Part shown: piece by piece, positions 25,511-34,033 of the stretch | How the letters are laid out: every line of letters starts with the position of its first letter | Position numbering within the stretch: the first letter of the stretch is position 1 | NCBI GenBank assembly: GCA_037015955.1 | Contig: CP143548.1 | Coordinates: forward strand, 737,501-801,500 | Reading direction: 5' to 3' | Origin: Lachnospiraceae bacterium JLR.KK008 | GTDB taxonomy: Bacteria > Bacillota > Clostridia > Lachnospirales > Lachnospiraceae | Length of the DNA: 64,000 nt | Program-made: the position numbers and the translations under genes | Notes under the pieces: generated by a model | Database searches by the model: none | What the model was told of the DNA's origin: nothing | Seen by the model: the letters and a program-made list of their open reading frames with translations, nothing else

Positions 25511-26921
25511 CAGAATACTTTTTCGCAAAGGTGCGGGAAGCCTGTCTGATCAGATTGTTGCCGCAGGCTATGGAGGAAGCGGTCTGTGCGGGGGCAGAGG
25601 CGCCTGCGGAAAATGCAGAGTACGGTTCCCGGGACAGGCGCCGCTGCCGTCATCGGCTGACAGGAAGTTTTTTACGCCGGCCCAGCTGCGAGAGGGATAC
25701 CGGCTTGCCTGTACGTCAAGACCGGGCGCCGACTGTGAGGTGGAGATCTGTTATGAGAGAGAACCGGAGATGGCGATTCTCACAGCGACTGACGAGACGG
25801 CGCCGGACGGAGACAGATTTCCACAGGCGCAAAAGCTGACCGCGCATACGGAAGGACTATTCTGCGCCGTCGATCTGGGTACGACGACGGTTGTCATGCA
25901 GCTCATAGAGAAAAGAGAAGGGACTGCCCTGGACACATATGCGTTTCCAAATCCGCAGAGGGTCTACGGTGTGGATGTGCTCGCGAGAATCACGGCCGCC
26001 GGCAGCGGGAAAGCGCAGGCTTTGCGGGAAGCCCTCCTGGCGGAGATGGAAAAGGGGCTGCATCGGTTGGAACAATACGGGCGGGCGGAGCAGATCGTAG
26101 TCTCGGGCAATACGACGATGGGGCATCTGCTGCTCGGCTATCCGGTGGAAAGTCTGGGACGGGCGCCGTTTACCCCGTATCATATTGAGAGTTCAAAGTT
26201 TGTGTTGTGCGGGTATCCGGCCATATTTCTGCCGGGGATCTCCGCCTTTGTGGGTGCGGACATTGTATCGGGCATGTATGCGTGCAAACTGGCGGAGCGG
26301 GAGGAATTATCCCTGTTTATCGACTTAGGCACGAATGGGGAAATGGCGGTTGGCAGCCGGGAAGGGATCTTGTGTACTGCCACAGCGGCCGGCTCGGCTT
26401 TTGAGGGAGGTGTCTCTTCGCAGGTGATGGGGACGGACATGACAGCCCTGGCAGGCGATATGCTGGCGGAAGGGGTCCTGGATGAGACGGGACTTATGCG
26501 GGAGCCATGGTTTACGGAAGGTTTCCGCCTGGGAGAGATCATGGTCAGCCAAAAGGACATCCGCAATCTGCAGATGGCGAAAGCCGCGATCTGTGCGGGA
26601 GCGTCCATTTTGCTTGACCGGATGGACGCTTGGGAGAAGATCAGCCGCGTATATCTGGCCGGCGGATTCGGTTATTATCTGGATGTGGACAAGGCGGTGG
26701 GAATCGGTCTCATCCCCGGAGTCTTACAGGGAAAATGCCGGGCGGTGGGCAATACTTCCCTGGCCGGGGCGATCCGATATGGCAGAAATACGCAAGCAGG
26801 CAGCAGCCGTGAGGAAGAAAAACTGCGTCATATCGTGGAGATCAGCCGGTCTCTCAATCTGGCGCAGCAGCCGGAGTTTGAAAACAGATATATCGAGGCA
26901 ATGACATTTGGGAGGATGTAA
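25503..26921 (+). CDS. Ferredoxin-ASKHA (DUF4445) protein, corrinoid-activator-like
   Basis: Resembles RACo/RamA-like reductive activators of corrinoid proteins: an N-terminal 2Fe-2S ferredoxin domain with GSGLCGGRGACGKCRV and a later Cys in RLACTSRP, then the ASKHA ATPase-like part with FCAVDLGTTTVVMQL, QIVVSGNTTMGHLL, LFIDLGTNGEMAV and VYLAGGFGYYLDVDKAVGIGLIP. The frame begins at ATG 25485, but that codon has no ribosome site, whereas TTG 25503 follows GAGGGGAG; the TTG start gives 472 residues and an eight-base overlap with DUF4250. No corrinoid methyltransferase or corrinoid protein gene is nearby, so its partner is unknown. Confidence 0.8.
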   Translation: MCSRILFRKGAGSLSDQIVAAGYGGSGLCGGRGACGKCRVRFPGQAPLPSSADRKFFTPAQLREGYRLACTSRPGADCEVEICYEREPEMAILTATDETAPDGDRFPQAQKLTAHTEGLFCAVDLGTTTVVMQLIEKREGTALDTYAFPNPQRVYGVDVLARITAAGSGKAQALREALLAEMEKGLHRLEQYGRAEQIVVSGNTTMGHLLLGYPVESLGRAPFTPYHIESSKFVLCGYPAIFLPGISAFVGADIVSGMYACKLAEREELSLFIDLGTNGEMAVGSREGILCTATAAGSAFEGGVSSQVMGTDMTALAGDMLAEGVLDETGLMREPWFTEGFRLGEIMVSQKDIRNLQMAKAAICAGASILLDRMDAWEKISRVYLAGGFGYYLDVDKAVGIGLIPGVLQGKCRAVGNTSLAGAIRYGRNTQAGSSREEEKLRHIVEISRSLNLAQQPEFENRYIEAMTFGRM

Positions 26922-27428
26922 TTGATTATGGAATATACCCATCTGACGCACACATTTTCACCGGTCTTTGATGACAGATCGGAGGTATTGATTCTGGGCT
27001 CTTTTCCCTCCGTCAAGTCGAGACAGAACCAGTTTTATTATGGGCATCCGCAAAACAGATTCTGGAAAGTGCTGGCGGCTGTGTTTGAAGATCAGGTGCC
27101 GGTTACGATTGAAGAAAAGCAGCATTTTCTGCTGCGTAATCATGTGGCGGTGTGGGATGTGATTCATACCTGCGATATTGCAGGCTCTTCCGACAGCTCA
27201 ATCAGAAATGTAACAGGAAATGACATGAGTATCATTTTAAATCAGGCGCCGGTGCGCAGGATTTTCGCCAACGGGGATAAGGCATATCAGTTATTTTTGA
27301 AGTATTGCAGGCAGGAGGGACAGCCTGTGATCGAGAAGCTCCCGTCGACAAGTCCTGCCAATGCCGCCTGGAATTTACAGCGGCTGACCGGTGCATGGAA
27401 GGCGGTCAGAGAAGCCGTTCAGTTATGA
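26922..27428 (+). CDS. DNA-deoxyinosine (hypoxanthine) glycosylase, UDG superfamily
   Basis: Base-excision repair enzyme of the uracil-DNA-glycosylase superfamily, hypoxanthine-specific branch. Of 168 residues; motif A is LILGSFPSVKSRQNQFYYGHPQNRFWKV, then VWDVIHTCDIAGSSDSSIRN, and the late LPSTSPANA motif B. TTG at 26922 has GGAGG six bases before it; ATG at 26928 is an alternative that shortens the protein by two residues. It begins directly at the stop codon of the preceding gene, so they are co-transcribed. Confidence 0.85.
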   Translation: MIMEYTHLTHTFSPVFDDRSEVLILGSFPSVKSRQNQFYYGHPQNRFWKVLAAVFEDQVPVTIEEKQHFLLRNHVAVWDVIHTCDIAGSSDSSIRNVTGNDMSIILNQAPVRRIFANGDKAYQLFLKYCRQEGQPVIEKLPSTSPANAAWNLQRLTGAWKAVREAVQL

Positions 27429-27539
27429 CTTTAAAATGCCGGTTCGTTACATCGGGGGCTTTGATTTTCCTCTTTCTGCCGATACATATACAAATGAATA
27501 TGAGAAATCAATCATATGGCAGAAAAAGGAGGAACAGCA

Positions 27540-28199
27540 ATGAGAGTGACGACGAGAATGGTAAACGATGCGGCAGAGAAGGCAGGGGTGCCGATCAACA
27601 GCAATTCACTGCTGGACTATGTCAAGGGAAACACGAACAATAATATTATGGATACGCTGCAAAGCAGCAAGACCGGTAAGACTTCCACGTCAAAAACCAG
27701 TTTTGAGAAGCTGGAGAAGACGGCAAAGGAGCTGACAGAAAAGGCAGAACTCTTTACCAGAGAGGGGGATGACTCCATCTTCGCCAAGGCGAAAGAGAGC
27801 GGGAGCAATGACGAAATATGCAGTAACGTGATTGCGATGGCAGAACGATTTAATCAGGTGCTCAAAGAGTTGCAGACGTCATCTTCCACGATGAACAGTT
27901 ACTACCGTAAGATGTTGCAGGAGACGGCGGAGCAGCATGGCCGGGAACTGAGCAGCATTGGTATCAGCGTGGCGAAAGATGGAACAATCAGCGTTGACAA
28001 AGAGAAGCTGAAAGCCGCAAGTACGGATAAACTGGAAAAAGTACTCGGCGGGGCAACAGGGTTTGCTTCGAAACTGACGCTTCTGGCGGACAAGATTTCC
28101 GATCATGCGAGAGCCAATGCGGAGAGTCTTTCCAGCCAGTATCAGGCTGATGGCAGCACACGGGCATCGTCCTTTAACAAATACGATTTTTGGGGTTAA
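27540..28199 (+). CDS. Hypothetical protein resembling the C-terminal part of flagellar cap protein FliD
   Basis: A 219-residue soluble protein. The start MRVTTRMVNDAAEKAG follows AAGGAGGAACAGCA. Residues 125-205 read like the FliD C-terminal domain: LSSIGISVAKDGTISVDKEKLK, KVLGGATGFASKLTLLADKISDHA and a terminal SSQYQADG. The middle is helical and resembles the YNxxL helices of FliD. FliD itself is more than twice as long, and no flagellar gene lies nearby. It may be a minor or remote FliD paralogue. A hairpin (TTTCTGCC/GGCAGAAA, 27473-27530) sits just before its ribosome site. Confidence 0.6.
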   Translation: MRVTTRMVNDAAEKAGVPINSNSLLDYVKGNTNNNIMDTLQSSKTGKTSTSKTSFEKLEKTAKELTEKAELFTREGDDSIFAKAKESGSNDEICSNVIAMAERFNQVLKELQTSSSTMNSYYRKMLQETAEQHGRELSSIGISVAKDGTISVDKEKLKAASTDKLEKVLGGATGFASKLTLLADKISDHARANAESLSSQYQADGSTRASSFNKYDFWG

Positions 28200-28325
28200 A
28201 TAAGAAATCAATCTGGAAGGCAGATAAGACCAGCATGATCAATGGATGTGTGGCGCTTACCTGTCTTTTCTGTTATACTGATGCTGACATGAAAATCCGC
28301 AGAAAGTGAAGGAGGAATCACCCGC

Positions 28326-28481
28326 ATTGTAAAAAGTGTCAAATATGTGCTTTACTGGGAATTTGAGACAAAAGAACATTACGGAGCGGCACAGAAAAAT
28401 TTGTATGACAGTTATTGGAAGCCGATCGAAAAGTGTCTGATCGCCCCACATGATAAATATCTGGGAGAACGGTTATTTTAA
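28326..28481 (+). CDS. Small ORF with non-ATG start (51 codons)
   Basis: The frame reads IVKSVKYVLYWEFETKEHYG, then AAQKNLYDSYWKPIEKCLIA, then PHDKYLGERLF, with protein-like amino-acid use. AAGGAGG at 28309-28315 lies ten bases before the ATT at 28326; no ATG, and only a GTG at 28347 without a ribosome site, is available. A six-codon ATG reading frame (28289-28309) ends on the ribosome site. It ends directly at a strong terminator. Either a rare AUU start, a lost start codon, or a recognised gene fragment. No homologue recognised. Confidence 0.4.
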   Translation: MVKSVKYVLYWEFETKEHYGAAQKNLYDSYWKPIEKCLIAPHDKYLGERLF

Positions 28482-28531
28482 AAAAGCGGATGACTCACGG
28501 GCAGAGTGCCTTTCAGGAGTCATCCGCTTTT
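28482..28531. terminator. Strong bidirectional terminator
   Basis: AAAAGCGGATGACTC (28482-28496) pairs perfectly with GAGTCATCCGCTTTT (28517-28531); A tract before and T tract after allow action on both strands, between a rightward and a leftward small gene. Confidence 0.88.
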
Positions 28532-28576
28532 GTCGAAACAGTTGGAGCCCTATTCCAGTGGGCCGCACGGCAGAAG

Positions 28577-28729
28577 TTATTTGTTGCGCTGATTCACGGG
28601 ATAACCGTTTTTCTGCATGTCTACGGACGGACTTCTCTCTTCCCTGTTTTCTTCGTGCAGTGGTCTGCTGCTCTCCCAGACACCCTTGGGAACGGTGGAT
28701 ACCGGTTTTTTCTTCTCTGTTAATTTCAT
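28577..28729 (-). CDS. Small charged hypothetical protein (50 aa)
   Basis: MKLTEKKKPVSTVPKGVWES begins after GGGAGGTCATC, a well-spaced ribosome site on the minus strand. The rest is highly charged (Glu, Arg, Lys) with no membrane segment or Cys. The frame is open for 47 codons upstream, but that part lacks a site. Function unknown; it faces the shared terminator at 28482-28531. Confidence 0.5.
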   Translation of the reverse strand: MKLTEKKKPVSTVPKGVWESSRPLHEENREERSPSVDMQKNGYPVNQRNK

Positions 28730-28881
28730 GATGACCTCCCATGCTTTTTTGTTAGTATTGCGTTTTTTTGTACAAATATGCGGAATGCGAAAGAGATGCT
28801 GTGGTCGCGGCAGACTGTGTATTGCAAAAATCATATTGGTATAGTATGATTTACAGGGATTGCAGGGCATGGAGGACGACT

Positions 28882-29319
28882 ATGAAAATATCGACAAAGG
28901 GACGTTATGCAGTGCGGGTCATGCTTGATCTTGCCACGAATAACACAGGAGAATATATCAAGGTGAAGGAAATTGCGGGCCGGCAGGATATTTCAGAGAA
29001 ATATCTTGAACAGATTATTTCTGTTTTAAACAAAGCGGGATATGTGAAAAGTGTGCGGGGCGCGCAGGGAGGCTATAAGATTGCCAGAGATCCGGCTTCT
29101 TACACGGTGGGGATGATCCTTCGCCTGACGGAAGGGAGTCTGAATCCGGTGGCCTGCCTGGACGATGAAGTCAACGAATGTGAGCGGTGTGATACCTGTG
29201 AGACGTTGCAGGTCTGGAAGGAGCTTGCAGAAGCGATCAATCATGTCGTGGATAATGTGACGATCGCCGATCTGGCGGAGCGGCAGCAGGAGAGGATCGC
29301 AGGTTCTTACAGCATTTGA
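28882..29319 (+). CDS. Rrf2/IscR-family transcriptional regulator
   Basis: A 145-residue regulator: MKISTKGRYAVRVMLDLA start, HTH as KVKEIAGRQDISEKYLEQIISVLNKAGYV, wing SVRGAQGGYKIARDP, and a Cys-containing loop ACLDDEVNECERCDTC that can bind an iron-sulfur cluster. GGAGG precedes the ATG at 28882. In Clostridia such proteins regulate Fe-S or cysteine metabolism; no isc/suf genes are nearby, so the target is open. Confidence 0.9.
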   Translation: MKISTKGRYAVRVMLDLATNNTGEYIKVKEIAGRQDISEKYLEQIISVLNKAGYVKSVRGAQGGYKIARDPASYTVGMILRLTEGSLNPVACLDDEVNECERCDTCETLQVWKELAEAINHVVDNVTIADLAERQQERIAGSYSI

Positions 29320-29389
29320 AAAGCCGGGCAGACCTGAGAGACAGAAAAAACTGAGAAGCACTGAGAGATAAAAAAGCGGGAAGCTGGAA

Positions 29390-30763
29390 ATGTTCATGAG
29401 TCAGAAAGCAGTCAAAAGCGACGTAGTAAAGAATACGATGTTTACAGGCGGGCAGCTGAGAGCGCTGATCCTGCCCCTGATCGTAGAGCAGGTGCTTGCC
29501 ATCACAGTGGGAATGGTGGACACGATGATGATCTCCTATGCGGGAGAGGCGGCAATATCGGGAGTGTCGCTCGTGGATATGATCAATACGGTCATTATCA
29601 ATGTCTTTGCGGCAGTGGCGGCAGGCGGCAGTGTTGTCATCTCGCAGTATATCGGCAAGAAAAAGAAAGAGCAGGCCTGCGTCTGCGCCGATCAGCTGAT
29701 CATGATCACCGCTTTGATCTCTGTAGGGATTATGCTGTTTACGCTGATGGGGCGGGAGCCTCTTTTGTCGGTGCTGTTCGGCTCTATCAAGGCTGACGTG
29801 ATGGAGAATGCGCTGATCTATCTTATTATCTCGGCATATTCCTATCCGTTTCTTGCGGTGTTTAACTCCTGCGCGGCGGTTATGCGCGCGATCGGTAATT
29901 CCCGACTGCCGATGTATGTCTCTGTCGGCATGAATGTGATGAACGGGATCGGCAATGCGATCCTGATCTTCGGGTTTTCCATGGGAGTTGCCGGAGCAGC
30001 ATGGTCTACGTTTGCCTCCAGAGCGGCGGCGTCTGTGGTCATGTTTCTGATTCTGCTCAGCCATAAACATCAGGTCTATCTGACGCCCAGGCGAATCTTT
30101 ACCTGGGAGGGCAGCCTGATCCGAAAAATCTTATATATTGCGGTGCCGAGCGGTGTGGAAAACGGTATTTTTCAATTCGGGAGAGTCATTGTCGTCAGCA
30201 TTATCTCCGTATTTGGCACAGCGCAGATCGCGGCCAACGCAGTGGCCAACAATCTGGATGCCATGGGCTGTATTACGGGGCAGGCCATGAACCTGGCGAT
30301 GATCACCGTAGTAGGACAGTGCATTGGCGCAGGGGACGATGCACAGGCTTCTTATTATATCAAAAAGCTGCTCCGTCTGACGTATCTGCTTTCCTGGTGT
30401 GTCATTGGAGTGATCCTTGTGACGCTGCCATGGATTCTGAATGTATATACGCTCTCTGATGAGGCAAGGAGCCTGGCGACAATCCTGATCTTTATACACA
30501 ATGGCATGGCGTTGCTGCTCTGGCCGTTGTCTTTTACCTTGTCTCATGCGCTGCGTGCGACAGGGGACGTCAGATTTACAATGGTCGTCTCGATCTTTTC
30601 CATGTTTACATTTCGTATCTTTTCCAGTGTTGTGTTGGGGATCTATCTGGGCTGGGGTGCGGTCGGGGTATGGGTTGCCATGATCATAGACTGGATTTTC
30701 CGGGTCATTTTATTTGTCACCCGTTTTGCAGGAGGGAAATGGAAAGGAAAAGGAGTTGTGTGA
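29390..30763 (+). CDS. MATE-family efflux transporter
   Basis: Twelve-helix multidrug/toxin exporter of 457 residues driven by Na+ or H+. Typical first-repeat motif LPLIVEQVLAITVGMVDTMMISYAGEAAISGVSLVDMIN, AAGGSVVISQYIGKKKKEQA, and second-repeat IAVPSGVENGIFQFGRVIV are seen across the protein. It lies 70 bases after the Rrf2 gene. Substrate not predictable. Confidence 0.92.
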   Translation: MFMSQKAVKSDVVKNTMFTGGQLRALILPLIVEQVLAITVGMVDTMMISYAGEAAISGVSLVDMINTVIINVFAAVAAGGSVVISQYIGKKKKEQACVCADQLIMITALISVGIMLFTLMGREPLLSVLFGSIKADVMENALIYLIISAYSYPFLAVFNSCAAVMRAIGNSRLPMYVSVGMNVMNGIGNAILIFGFSMGVAGAAWSTFASRAAASVVMFLILLSHKHQVYLTPRRIFTWEGSLIRKILYIAVPSGVENGIFQFGRVIVVSIISVFGTAQIAANAVANNLDAMGCITGQAMNLAMITVVGQCIGAGDDAQASYYIKKLLRLTYLLSWCVIGVILVTLPWILNVYTLSDEARSLATILIFIHNGMALLLWPLSFTLSHALRATGDVRFTMVVSIFSMFTFRIFSSVVLGIYLGWGAVGVWVAMIIDWIFRVILFVTRFAGGKWKGKGVV

Positions 30764-30778
30764 AGACAACTCCTTTTC
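30747..30778. terminator. Terminator overlapping the MATE stop codon
   Basis: GAAAAGGAGTTGT (30747-30759) pairs with ACAACTCCTTTTC (30766-30778); the stop codon lies in the loop. It serves the convergent MATE and XRE genes. Confidence 0.7.
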
Positions 30779-30797
30779 TCTGATTTTGCTCATTGGA

Positions 30798-31031
30798 TCA
30801 ATATACTATTTTCTTTGCCCTGGGATAGGGCTGTTTTACGTCGGTGAGATTCAAAAGATAATCGACGCTTGTGTGATGGTAGTCGGCAAGCTCGATCAGA
30901 ATTGACGTCGGTATATCATTCTCGCCAGTCTCATACTTGGAATAACCGGGCTGTGACATATTGAGTATGATGCCCATTTCTTTCTGTGACAGATCTAAGT
31001 CTTCTCGTAAGTCCTTTAAACGCGAATACAT
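30798..31031 (-). CDS. XRE-family helix-turn-helix regulator
   Basis: A 77-residue Cro/C1-type DNA-binding protein: MYSRLKDLREDLDLSQKEMG, then LNMSQPGYSKYETGENDIPTS with the recognition helix, then LADYHHTSVDYLLNLTDVK. It has only the HTH domain and a short tail. Target unknown. Confidence 0.88.
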   Translation of the reverse strand: MYSRLKDLREDLDLSQKEMGIILNMSQPGYSKYETGENDIPTSILIELADYHHTSVDYLLNLTDVKQPYPRAKKIVY

Positions 31032-31199
31032 GGCGTACCTCTTTTCTCTTCTACTGATACTCTTTTTCGTTACGACGATTTCATTGTATCTAACCCGTTT
31101 CAGGTTATCTTTATTTCAATCTGAAACAGATTATAAAAAGAGCATTTCCAAAACAGAGAAAAGTATCCCTGTCTGTTCGAAGAAGAGGAACCGCCTTAG

Positions 31200-32108
31200 C
31201 TACTGTGCGATCTTTTTCTCAAAATGTTGATAATCTTTGCTGTGATTCCAGTTGCCGCCCCAGGAAAAGCCATGTTCGGTAAACAGTTTGTAGCAGAGAT
31301 CGTCTTCATCAATTTTATAGGCGAATGGCTGACTGCGGTCCGCATAGGCTTCCGCACCCGTGGGAGAGACCTGCTGTTTACCGCCCCTGTAAGTGATATA
31401 GGGGTTGAAGAAAGGATTGATGTCGATGGCAAGCCCCTGGCCGTGCATGGAGATTTTGTCCGTACCGGCTATGGTGCGGTAATTAAAACAGGAGGTGTTG
31501 TTGTCCTGCATGGACAGGACATCGTCGGCGCTGTATTCATCGATGAGCCGTATCTGCTCGATCTGATACTGTGCCTGATAGAGCTCGTAGAAGATTTCGA
31601 TCAGATCCTGCGCGATGGCTTTGTTACAGATAAGCTCCCCGGTGCTGACATTTCCCTTGAAGTTTACATACTGAACGCTCACATAGCGAAGGTCTTCATA
31701 AGGGAGCGGACAATCCTCTTTGTAAGACAGACCGGTAATTCTCTTTTTCACATCTTCTGACAAAGGCTCATAATAAAAGCCGGGCTGATAAGTTGTTCGT
31801 TCATAACAGATTTCGATCTCACTCATTTCTGATTCTCCATTCTCGGCGGCATGACTTAAGGAAGTGAAGGTGGCGTCCTGCTGCTTAGGGGCGTCCGGCT
31901 CCTGTGCCGGGGCCGGGTTATCTGCATTTGCCGGCGCAGACTGCGCGGTTTCCTCAGTTTCTTCTGTCTCCGGTGTCATATAGGCAAGCTCCGGTTCACG
32001 CTCGGCATAGTCGGCAAGCGTCTCCGAGTTATGGTTGATGACCGCCGTGGCGGCGCAGAACAGGAGAAATGCGGCCAGAATCCCCAGCCATTTGATATTC
32101 TTTTTCAT
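31200..32108 (-). CDS. D-alanyl-D-alanine carboxypeptidase, VanY/M15 family
   Basis: Secreted or membrane-anchored cell-wall peptidase of 302 residues. N-terminal anchor KWLGILAAFLLFCAATAVI, then a Glu/Ala/Pro-rich linker to about residue 85, then the M15 domain with metal residues in KISMHGQGLAIDINPFFNP (His and Asp) and in NWNHSKDYQHFE (final His). It trims peptidoglycan stem peptides outside the membrane. Monocistronic, convergent with nothing, divergent from the ecf operon. Confidence 0.87.
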   Translation of the reverse strand: MKKNIKWLGILAAFLLFCAATAVINHNSETLADYAEREPELAYMTPETEETEETAQSAPANADNPAPAQEPDAPKQQDATFTSLSHAAENGESEMSEIEICYERTTYQPGFYYEPLSEDVKKRITGLSYKEDCPLPYEDLRYVSVQYVNFKGNVSTGELICNKAIAQDLIEIFYELYQAQYQIEQIRLIDEYSADDVLSMQDNNTSCFNYRTIAGTDKISMHGQGLAIDINPFFNPYITYRGGKQQVSPTGAEAYADRSQPFAYKIDEDDLCYKLFTEHGFSWGGNWNHSKDYQHFEKKIAQ

Positions 32109-32220
32109 GATTATACTATCCCTTTTTCTTGTCTGTGTGTAGGAAGTTGTCGTTGTCTGCTCCCATCATAGCATAGCAGGGAATGCGGTGCAAATGAAAA
32201 ATCAGGCAGACCATTTTTAC

Positions 32221-32249
32221 TTGTAATTCACGGGAGAATCGAGTACAAT
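32221..32249 (+). promoter_or_regulatory. Predicted promoter of the ecfA1-ecfA2-ecfT-truA operon
   Basis: TTGTAA (32221-32226), 17-base spacer, TACAAT (32244-32249), 36 bases before ecfA1. Confidence 0.6.
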
Positions 32250-32285
32250 ATAGCAGATGAAAATGTCCGGGAGGAAAGAGCGAAG

Positions 32286-33131
32286 ATGGGGATCATCCAG
32301 GCGAGCAAACTGATATTTGAATATATCCGGCGTGATGAAGAGGGTAATGCAGAGGGTGTGACCCGGGCGGTGGATGAAGTTGATCTGGATGTGGAGCCGG
32401 GAGAATTCGTGGCGATCCTCGGACATAACGGTTCCGGCAAGTCGACGCTGGCCAAGCATATCAACGCGATTCTCTATCCTACGGAAGGGACAGTGCTGGT
32501 AGACGGCAAGGATACAAAGCAGGAAGCAAATATCTGGGAGATCCGGCAGAAGGCGGGCATGGTTTTTCAAAATCCTGACAATCAGATTATCGGACAGGTC
32601 GTGGAGGAGGACGTGGGATTCGGCCCGGAGAATATGGGTGTTCCGACGAAAGAGATCTGGGAGCGTGTGGAAGAAAGTCTGAAAGCGGTAGGCATGTATG
32701 AATTCCGCAAGGCTTCTCCGAATAAACTTTCCGGTGGTCAGAAACAGAGAGTCTCGATCGCGGGAGTTATCGCCATGCACCCGGAATGTATCATCCTTGA
32801 TGAACCGACGGCAATGCTGGACCCTAACGGGCGAAAGGAAGTGATCCGCGCGGTGCGTGCCCTGAATCAGGTGGAAGGAATCACGGTACTGCTGATCACT
32901 CATTATATGGAAGAAGTCATTCATGCGGACCGGGTTATCGTTATGGATAAAGGGAGAGTCGTAATGCAGGGGACGCCGAGAGAGATTTTCTCACAGGTGG
33001 AGAAGCTGAAAAGCCTGCGGCTCGATGTACCGCAGGTAACGATGCTTGCCCATGAGTTACAGCAAAAAGGAGTTCCTTTGCCGGACGGTATTTTGTCTGT
33101 TCAGGAATTGGCGGAGGCGCTCGGATATTGA
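32286..33131 (+). CDS. ecfA1: ECF transporter ATPase A1
   Basis: Cytoplasmic ATPase of the shared energy-coupling module for vitamin uptake, 281 residues. Walker [17 protein letters not shown]-loop [13 protein letters not shown], signature [14 protein letters not shown], Walker [14 protein letters not shown] and the switch His in LLITHYMEE are all intact. Works with EcfA2 and EcfT and with S components such as ThiT at 24347. Confidence 0.95.
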   Translation: MGIIQASKLIFEYIRRDEEGNAEGVTRAVDEVDLDVEPGEFVAILGHNGSGKSTLAKHINAILYPTEGTVLVDGKDTKQEANIWEIRQKAGMVFQNPDNQIIGQVVEEDVGFGPENMGVPTKEIWERVEESLKAVGMYEFRKASPNKLSGGQKQRVSIAGVIAMHPECIILDEPTAMLDPNGRKEVIRAVRALNQVEGITVLLITHYMEEVIHADRVIVMDKGRVVMQGTPREIFSQVEKLKSLRLDVPQVTMLAHELQQKGVPLPDGILSVQELAEALGY

Positions 33132-33178
33132 TCTGTGGCAGAGATTTAAAATAAGAAGAAAGCAGGAAGGGATAGCCG

Positions 33179-34033
33179 ATGTCTATCATTCTGGATCACG
33201 TCAGTCATGTCTATGAGAGAGATACGGAAATGGCTGTGTATGCGTTAAAAGATATATGCCTGACAATTCCCGACGGACAGTTTATCGGTCTCATCGGTCA
33301 TACCGGGTCGGGGAAATCCACACTCGTGCAGCATCTGAACGGGCTGTTGGCACCCACGGACGGAAACATTTATTATAACGGCGCCGATATTCATGTGGAA
33401 GGGTATGATAAGAAGGAGCTTCGGAGCAAGGTGGGACTTGTTTTTCAGTATCCGGAGCATCAGCTCTTTGAAGTGGATGTGTTTTCGGACGTCTGTTTCG
33501 GACCGAAAAATCTCGGTCTCCCGGCGAAGGAAGTGGAGCTGCGGGCATTTGAGGCGCTGCGTCTGGTCAGATTTCCGGAGGAATACTATTATCAGTCGCC
33601 GTTTGACCTCTCCGGCGGTCAGAAGCGAAGAGCGGCCATTGCAGGTGTGCTTGCCATGAAGCCGGAAGTGCTGGTTCTTGATGAGCCGACGGCAGGGCTT
33701 GACCCGAAAGGGCGGGACGAGATACTGGGGCAGATCGCCGACCTGAAACGGGAGATGGGGATCACGGTAGTGCTCGTATCTCACAGTATGGAAGACATTG
33801 CCGAATATGTGGACAGGATTATTGTCATGGATCATGGCAGCGTACTGTTTGACGACGCACCGAAGGAAGTGTTCCGCCATGTGAAAAAGCTGGAGGCAGT
33901 GGGACTGGCGGCGCCTCAGGTCACTTATATCATGCAGGCGCTTCGCGCAAAAGGGATGCCCGTAAATGCGAATGCGACGACTCTGAAGGAGGCGGAGCAG
34001 GAAATTTTGAAGGCATTGGAGGCAGAATGTTAA
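33179..34033 (+). CDS. ecfA2: ECF transporter ATPase A2
   Basis: Second ATPase of the ECF module, 284 residues: LIGHTGSGKSTLVQHLNGL, LVFQYPEHQLFEVDVFSDV, DLSGGQKRRAAIAG, VLVLDEPTAGLDPKGRDE and VLVSHSMEDIAEY. Overlaps ecfT by seven bases, indicating coupled translation. Confidence 0.95.
   Translation: MSIILDHVSHVYERDTEMAVYALKDICLTIPDGQFIGLIGHTGSGKSTLVQHLNGLLAPTDGNIYYNGADIHVEGYDKKELRSKVGLVFQYPEHQLFEVDVFSDVCFGPKNLGLPAKEVELRAFEALRLVRFPEEYYYQSPFDLSGGQKRRAAIAGVLAMKPEVLVLDEPTAGLDPKGRDEILGQIADLKREMGITVVLVSHSMEDIAEYVDRIIVMDHGSVLFDDAPKEVFRHVKKLEAVGLAAPQVTYIMQALRAKGMPVNANATTLKEAEQEILKALEAEC

Noticed and set aside
28473-28742. 89-residue minus-strand frame covering the bidirectional terminator
   Set aside because: Runs through the perfect terminator stem and lacks a ribosome site; the 50-residue frame at 28577-28729 is better supported.
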